DNA from: Streptomyces sp. BA2
GTDB taxonomy: Bacteria > Actinomycetota > Actinomycetes > Streptomycetales > Streptomycetaceae
Assembly: GCF_009769735.1 (NCBI RefSeq)
Contig: NZ_WSRO01000002.1
Coordinates: 5,344,001-5,408,000 of the forward strand
Direction: 5' to 3'
Length of the DNA: 64,000 bases
Position numbers and translations under genes: made by a program. The notes below the pieces were generated by a model. The model was not told the DNA's origin. It searched no databases and saw nothing but the letters and a program-made list of their open reading frames with translations. Shown here piece by piece: positions 60,501 through 64,000 of the stretch (positions are counted from its first letter, which is position 1; each line of letters begins with the position of its first letter).

Positions 60501-62240
60501 GTACATCGAGACGGCGGGGCCCTCGCGCAGCAGCTTCACCACGCCGGGCATGGAACGCAGCCGTCGCGAGCCGTCCCACACCACGACGATGTCGGGGTCG
60601 CCGAAGGAGGTGGCGCCGCCGCGGTTGTTCTCCTTGGCGGCCTTCTGGCGGGCGGCGAGTATCTGGGTCAGCTCACCGATACGGGAGCCGACGGTCTCGG
60701 CGTCCGTCCCGATCAGTACGTTGGCGTCCTGCGACCCGGAGGGCCGCGAGTGCGGCAGCCAGCGCGTCCAGTCCCACGTCTCGCGTGCGGAGTTCTCGGT
60801 CAGTACGTAGAACTGCACGTCAAGGGGGCTGTGCAGGACCGCGGACTGCGCGACGGCCCAGCGGCCGAGCGCCTTCGCCGAGTCGCCGGGGCCCGCGATG
60901 CCGATGACCCCGAGATCGCGCAGCGAGAGCGCGACGGGTGCGTCCTCGATCTTCCAGGTGACCTCGCGCTTGTGGTCGTCCTGTTCGGGGTCGTCGAGCA
61001 CGACCTCGGAGTCGAGCCGCCCGGTGCCGACGCGCACGAGGAGATGGTCGGAGTCGGTGCGCCGCCGCTCCCACAGCCGCGTTCGGGGTCCGGTGCTGAG
61101 GGAGAGGATGCCGGCCGGGCTGAGAATGGCCTGCCGCTTGTCCATCCGCTCGGCGACGAGGGCTTCCTGCGCGTCCTTCTCGATCCGCTCTTTGTGTTCG
61201 TTGTACTCCTTGACCTGTTTGGCATGGGATTTCCGCCCATGCTTCTTGTCCATGAAGTAGTTTCCGAAAAGGATGAGCGGGCTGAGCAGCGCCATGATCA
61301 GGTAGTACCAGCGCCCGAAGATCATCACGGATACGACGGCACCGACGAGCGGCGTGAGTGCCATCAGCCAGGGCAGCGGACGCGCCTCGAAATCACGTAC
61401 CGGACTCGGCAGCCTGAATTTCGTCTGCCGCTCCGGCGGACGCAGTCGCGGGGGCCGGTTGTAGTCGAGTCCCGTGCCGTCCTCGGACCATTTCAGGGCG
61501 GCGTTGGGCGGCGCGTACCTGTCGAGTTCGAGCAGGGTGTTACCGACGGCGATCTGGGCGCCGAGTGGCCATTCGCCCTTGTCCCGCTTTTTGCCGCTGT
61601 TGTCCGTCCTGTTGTTCTTGTCGCGCTTTTTTCTCTTTTCCGGCTTGTCGCTCGTCTCGCCCTTCTTCTCGCTCTTCTTCTCGCTTTCCTCTGCCTCGCC
61701 GAACGGCTTCCCCTCAAGGGTCACGCCGTCTATGTCCCCATGTACGGCGACTTGGCAGGTGCCATCGGTTGCAACTGACAACGTCAGGGCGCGCGCGGGC
61801 AGTTCCGGATCGTCGATGCGGATGTACGAGGCGGGCCCGCTGCCGATGTCGTAGCGCCCGATGCCGAGCCGGTGCACGGCGCCGGCCGCGGGGCCGCCAG
61901 CGACGCGCAACTCGACGAGGCCGGTGGGTTCGCCGGGCAGGCAGCCCGCCGGATCGTGCAGGCTGACGACGGCGCCCTCGCGCAGCGCGGAGGTCCCGAT
62001 GGTCGCGGAGGCGTCGATGGGGTAGCCGTCCACGAAGACGACGGGTGCCCCGGCCTGGCCGCCGCCGGGCTGGAGTTGGTGCCCGCCGATCGGGATGATC
62101 TGGGCGTCACCGCCGCCGTACCCCACCTGTTGCGCCAGCTCCTTGGCGATGTCCCCGACGGAGGACTCAGGATCGGCGTCGAGCACGACATCGGCGTTCG
62201 CGCCGCCGAGCGGATCGACGACGGTCAGAGTCAGGCGCAC
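57537..62240 (-). CDS. eccC: EccC-like type VII secretion FtsK/SpoIIIE ATPase
   Basis: 1567 residues, GTG start after GGGGAGGA. An N-terminal ubiquitin-like/FHA-type region (VVDPLGGANADVVLDADPESS; GRYDIGSGPASYIRIDD) and a Lys/Glu-rich disordered tract (about 175-225) precede two membrane helices (about 287-325). Three FtsK ATPase domains follow: GTTGSGKSELLQ (near 760), with FVLVDYKGG; GGAPRSGRSQILR (near 1097); and GPAKSGRSTTLMN (near 1393), the last two degenerate as usual in EccC. Drives export of WXG100-type substrates. No EccB, D or E genes are visible in the window. Confidence 0.95.
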   Translation of the reverse strand: MRLTLTVVDPLGGANADVVLDADPESSVGDIAKELAQQVGYGGGDAQIIPIGGHQLQPGGGQAGAPVVFVDGYPIDASATIGTSALREGAVVSLHDPAGCLPGEPTGLVELRVAGGPAAGAVHRLGIGRYDIGSGPASYIRIDDPELPARALTLSVATDGTCQVAVHGDIDGVTLEGKPFGEAEESEKKSEKKGETSDKPEKRKKRDKNNRTDNSGKKRDKGEWPLGAQIAVGNTLLELDRYAPPNAALKWSEDGTGLDYNRPPRLRPPERQTKFRLPSPVRDFEARPLPWLMALTPLVGAVVSVMIFGRWYYLIMALLSPLILFGNYFMDKKHGRKSHAKQVKEYNEHKERIEKDAQEALVAERMDKRQAILSPAGILSLSTGPRTRLWERRRTDSDHLLVRVGTGRLDSEVVLDDPEQDDHKREVTWKIEDAPVALSLRDLGVIGIAGPGDSAKALGRWAVAQSAVLHSPLDVQFYVLTENSARETWDWTRWLPHSRPSGSQDANVLIGTDAETVGSRIGELTQILAARQKAAKENNRGGATSFGDPDIVVVWDGSRRLRSMPGVVKLLREGPAVSMYALCLDDEERFLPGECQAIVIAEPKAEEIGLPAPSTPGAATPAAGAPGGFPSFQAWHTAAGDDAEQGAEKPLELRLRVEKTDAARIRDVRPDFVSSAWCGRLARALSPLRDISGETEDSALPGSSRLLDVLQLEPPTADQITARWQMGGQSTMAVIGESYDGPFGIDMRRDGPHGLIAGTTGSGKSELLQTIVAALAVANTPENMTFVLVDYKGGSAFKDCVKLPHTVGMVTDLDAHLVERALESLGAELKRREHILAAADAKDIEDYQDLVRRDPSHAPVPRLLIVIDEFASMVRDLPDFVTGLVNIAQRGRSLGIHLLLATQRPSGVVSPEIRANTNLRIALRVTDGAESADVIDDPAAGHIAKSTPGRAYVRLGHASLVPFQSGRVGGRRPGATDPALLAPWAGSLGWEDLGRAALVKPKAEAREEEEITDLKVLVDAVRDANATMGIPAQHSPWLPALSEQLQLDEIPLPVASDKPGSLAPAPFGLEDIPSDQARRPVAVNFETFGHLLIGGAPRSGRSQILRTIAGSIARTHSSADVHLYGIDCGNGALNALTRLPHCGAVVSRNQTERAVRLISRLKGEVTRRQDLLADKGFADIGEQRAAVPEEERLAHIVVLLDRWEGWLPTLGEYDHGELTDELQAMMREGASVGIHLVITGDRQVLIGRMASLTEDKYGLRLADRSDFSMLGMNARKVPEEIPPGRGFKNEHGTETQFALLAEDSTGQGQAAALSEIGEAAAARDADVPRSRKPFRVDSLPSRIGFADAWEMRDPEASRSKLWALAGIGGDDIMGFGPDLAQGVPTFVVAGPAKSGRSTTLMNIARSYMTQGVRLVIAAPRPSPLRELDGQEGILKVFVDDDIESDDFKEVVESASPEDPIVWIIDDGEVLEDCDAEREFKRLVQRGSERGLGLVIGGDEEEVCGGFSGWQVEAKKGRRGILLSPQDSSSGELIGIRTTRSMVGGPIAPGKGLLYTGSGEPVTVTTPM

Positions 62241-62297
62241 GATCGTCCTCCCCTTGAGCCCCTTTTGACCGCTTCCGGAACGCGGTCACGGCGGCTG

Positions 62298-62374
62298 GTC
62301 CACAGTGCCTGTGAGGCTGTCCACAGTGCCTGTGACGATAGCCGCTCCACCCTTCCCACAGGCAACGGGCTGTG
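62298..62374. promoter_or_regulatory. Tandem CACAG-N3-CTGTG palindromes before eccC
   Basis: CACAGTGCCTGTG occurs at 62301-62313 and 62322-62334, exactly 21 bp apart, inside a repeated GTCCACAGTGCCTGTGA. A looser CACAG-N8-CTGTG is at 62357-62374. The 332-bp gap 62241-62571 is otherwise featureless. The spacing fits two helical turns, suggesting a regulator binding as paired dimers. Confidence 0.75.
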
Positions 62375-62571
62375 CACGAGCTCATAGCAGAGCTGTGACT
62401 CAACCGGGCTGCGCTCACTTCTGCCCCACCCGTAAGCTGCTGTCCCAAGAGCGGAAGATCGCACGAGCAACCGAGTGGCTTCGCACGCGGGGCGCACGGG
62501 CTCGAGCGGGCCCGCACTGGTGGAGCCAAGGGGGATGGCCCTGCGGCGAGTTGGATTGGATGTGAAGCCAC

Positions 62572-62877
62572 ATGGCCAAAGACGCCGATATCACCTATGA
62601 GGAGATGCGGACCGCGGCGGGCAAGCTGAACGACGCCAAGGACAAGATCGACGAGAAGCTCGACGCCCTCGAGCGCTTCGTCGAGAACCTGGTGAAGAAC
62701 GGCTACACGACTCGCAAGGGTTCGCAGGCCTTCGAGGACTCCTTCAAGGAGTTCAAGAAGGGTGCGAAGGACACCATCGAGGGCCTCACGGGCATGGGCA
62801 AGTTCCTGACCAGCGCCGCGAAGGCGTACGAGGACCTGGACGACGACCTCGCGAAGGGTGTCAAGGGCAAGGGCTGA
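62572..62877 (+). CDS. WXG100-like ESX protein lacking the WXG motif
   Basis: 101 residues, all-helical, with the length and pattern of WXG100 (YEEMRTAAGKLNDAKDKIDEKLDALERFVENL, then KAYEDLDDDLAKGVKG). Where WXG100 proteins have Trp-x-Gly, this has NGYTTRKGSQAFEDSF, with no Trp. Such variants can be secreted partners of EccC. Divergent from eccC. Confidence 0.8.
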   Translation: MAKDADITYEEMRTAAGKLNDAKDKIDEKLDALERFVENLVKNGYTTRKGSQAFEDSFKEFKKGAKDTIEGLTGMGKFLTSAAKAYEDLDDDLAKGVKGKG

Positions 62878-62982
62878 TCACGCCCTTGACCTGTTGAAGT
62901 ACACCGGTGCGATGGGCGGCCCGCGAAAAGCGGCGGCCCATCGCACCAGTCGTTTGTCGGTAATGGGACGCATGGGGGCACT

Positions 62983-63306
62983 GTGGGTGGCGGTGGCGGC
63001 CGGGCCAAGCTTGACCTTGACGTGATCAAGGGCATGGGCACCGGGCTCAACAACGTGAAGAAGGCCTTCGACGGCCTGGAAGATCTCGGCGGTCAGTATG
63101 AGGACGACTTCGGAAACGGCGATCTCGCCGACAAATTCGGTGATTTCGCGGACAACTGGAAGTTGAGCCGCAAAAGGCTGACGGACGAGGTCGACGCGCT
63201 CGCCCAGATCGCCAAGGCCGCCGCCGAAGCGTACGAGGACATCGACCACCAGCTGGCCGAGGCGATCCGCGGCGCGGATGACCCCAAGTCGAAGAAGAAG
63301 GGCTGA
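62983..63306 (+). CDS. Second small helical ESX-like protein
   Basis: 107 residues, GTG start. A helical protein (LDLDVIKGMGTGLNNVKKAFDGLEDLGG, ALAQIAKAAAEAYEDIDHQLAEAI) of WXG100 length; no Trp-x-Gly, only FADNWKLSRKRL. It shares the AYEDxD element with the preceding protein, so the two may form a heterodimer. Lies 3 bp before the next gene. Confidence 0.75.
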   Translation: MGGGGGRAKLDLDVIKGMGTGLNNVKKAFDGLEDLGGQYEDDFGNGDLADKFGDFADNWKLSRKRLTDEVDALAQIAKAAAEAYEDIDHQLAEAIRGADDPKSKKKG

Positions 63307-63309
63307 CCC

Positions 63310-64000
63310 ATGGCCGGACGCCCACGCGATTGGCACCCGGTCGCGGACAATGACCCCATCCCCGGTGACGCCGACCGGGTCGCGAACCTGGGAAAGAAGC
63401 TCCGCAAGACCGCCGACGAGCTCGAACGGCAGATCAAGAACATCAAGGCCGTCTCCGAGGTCGAGGCCTGGGACAGCAAGGCGGGCAAGGAGTTCCGCGA
63501 GAAGGCGCAGGGCAACGTCAAGAAACTGGAAGCGGCCTTCAAGCGGTACGACACCGCGGCGGACGCTTTCGGCAGTGAAGTGACGGAGGTCGGCGGCCGC
63601 TTCGAGGACAAGCTGCACGCCAAGCCGAAGAACTACGCCTCGGACCTGAACCGCGCCCAGGAGATGGCGGATCTGGCGCTCAAGGAGGCGCAGGACGCGG
63701 AAGAGCGCAAGAGCGCCAACCAGAAGAGCCTGGACGCCCTTTCGGACAAGGACAAGGACAAAGACAAGGACAAGAAGGACGGAAAGGACGACAAGAAGAA
63801 GCTCGAGGAGGCGCGGGACGCCGCGGGCGACGAGATCGAGGCAGCCCGGGAGAAGATCAACCAGGCCAAGAAGGTCCGCGACGACGCGGCGAAGCGCGCG
63901 CGTGACGCGATCGAGGACGTCATCGCCGACGATTCCCTGAAGGACGGCTTCTGGGAGACCCTCGTCGACAACATCAAGTCCGTGACGGAGCTGATCTCCA
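63310..64000 (+). CDS. Putative type VII secreted protein with WXG-like N-terminus, 3' truncated
   Basis: At least 230 residues; the frame is open to the window end, so the C-terminus is missing. It begins MAGRPRDWHPVADNDPIPGD, then EVEAWDSKAGKEFREKAQGNVKKLEAAFKRYD, the start typical of Streptomyces putative type VII secreted proteins. A long coiled coil (about 100-200) contains a DKDKDKDKDKKDGKDDKKK run. C-termini of such proteins often carry toxin domains; none can be seen here. Adjacent to the two ESX-like genes. Confidence 0.75.
   Translation, partial: MAGRPRDWHPVADNDPIPGDADRVANLGKKLRKTADELERQIKNIKAVSEVEAWDSKAGKEFREKAQGNVKKLEAAFKRYDTAADAFGSEVTEVGGRFEDKLHAKPKNYASDLNRAQEMADLALKEAQDAEERKSANQKSLDALSDKDKDKDKDKKDGKDDKKKLEEARDAAGDEIEAAREKINQAKKVRDDAAKRARDAIEDVIADDSLKDGFWETLVDNIKSVTELIS

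Noticed and set aside
58368..61778. 1136-residue forward ORF antisense to eccC
   Set aside because: Composition is that of a GC-rich codon shadow; the opposite strand encodes three recognisable ATPase domains.
62298..62340. DnaA-box cluster or origin of replication
   Set aside because: Only two imperfect boxes, no dnaA/dnaN neighbours and no AT-rich unwinding region; the palindromic reading fits an operator better.

Overview
The window is high-GC (about 70%) actinobacterial chromosome. Gene content and order point to Streptomyces: futalosine-pathway menaquinone genes, a Resb/Ccs cytochrome c maturation cluster, DUF397/XRE/ATPase regulators, NB-ARC-TPR proteins, GTG starts and many probable leaderless transcripts. 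From memory, the backbone resembles the S. coelicolor SCO447x-SCO450x neighbourhood, but the species cannot be fixed from the sequence alone. All names rest on reading translated proteins; no database search was possible.
Layout. 1-5.2 kb: end of a polysaccharide deacetylase, then a four-gene cytochrome c maturation operon (TlpA, CcdA, ResB, CcsB). 5.2-10 kb: small metabolic genes and regulators, including a quinone oxidoreductase divergent from an ArsR-type regulator with a tandem operator, an FCY1-like cytosine deaminase, a DMT exporter and a LysR regulator. 10-14.9 kb: menaquinone genes (UbiD, MqnP, UbiX, Lrp/AsnC, MqnE); mqnA lies 40 kb away at 54.8 kb. 15-17.8 kb: GNAT, DUF4229, and a DAACS symporter preceded by a cysteine-rich leader peptide. 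17.8-22 kb: an RHH regulator, DUF4097 and DrrAB-like ABC operon, divergent from a TetR gene across a helically phased operator array. 22-28.2 kb: a lipid module (MaoC/HtdX, FabG4, FadA2, acyl-CoA ligase) with the order known in Mycobacterium tuberculosis, interrupted here by a repeat island.
28.3-45 kb is accessory: secreted peptidase, FnIII protein, DUF397/XRE/ATPase regulatory set, secreted SH3-like protein, AraC regulators, secreted lipase, a two-gene NB-ARC/TPR (STAND) cassette, small secreted and membrane proteins, and a second acyl-CoA ligase. 44.8-46.5 kb: AzlCD amino acid exporter with an XRE-cupin regulator. 46.6-54 kb: RpiR regulator, C45 acyltransferase/hydrolase and a complete dipeptide-type ABC importer, forming one tightly coupled unit. 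54.2-57.5 kb: cold-shock protein, MqnA, and a Ser/Thr kinase. 57.5-64 kb: type VII secretion genes, namely a 1567-residue EccC-like triple ATPase, divergent from two WXG100-sized proteins and the start of a larger putative secreted protein cut by the window end.
The most notable signals lie between genes: a polycysteine leader peptide before a transporter, an eight-copy heptamer array in helical phase, tandem palindromes in front of the ArsR and EccC genes, and several repeat families.
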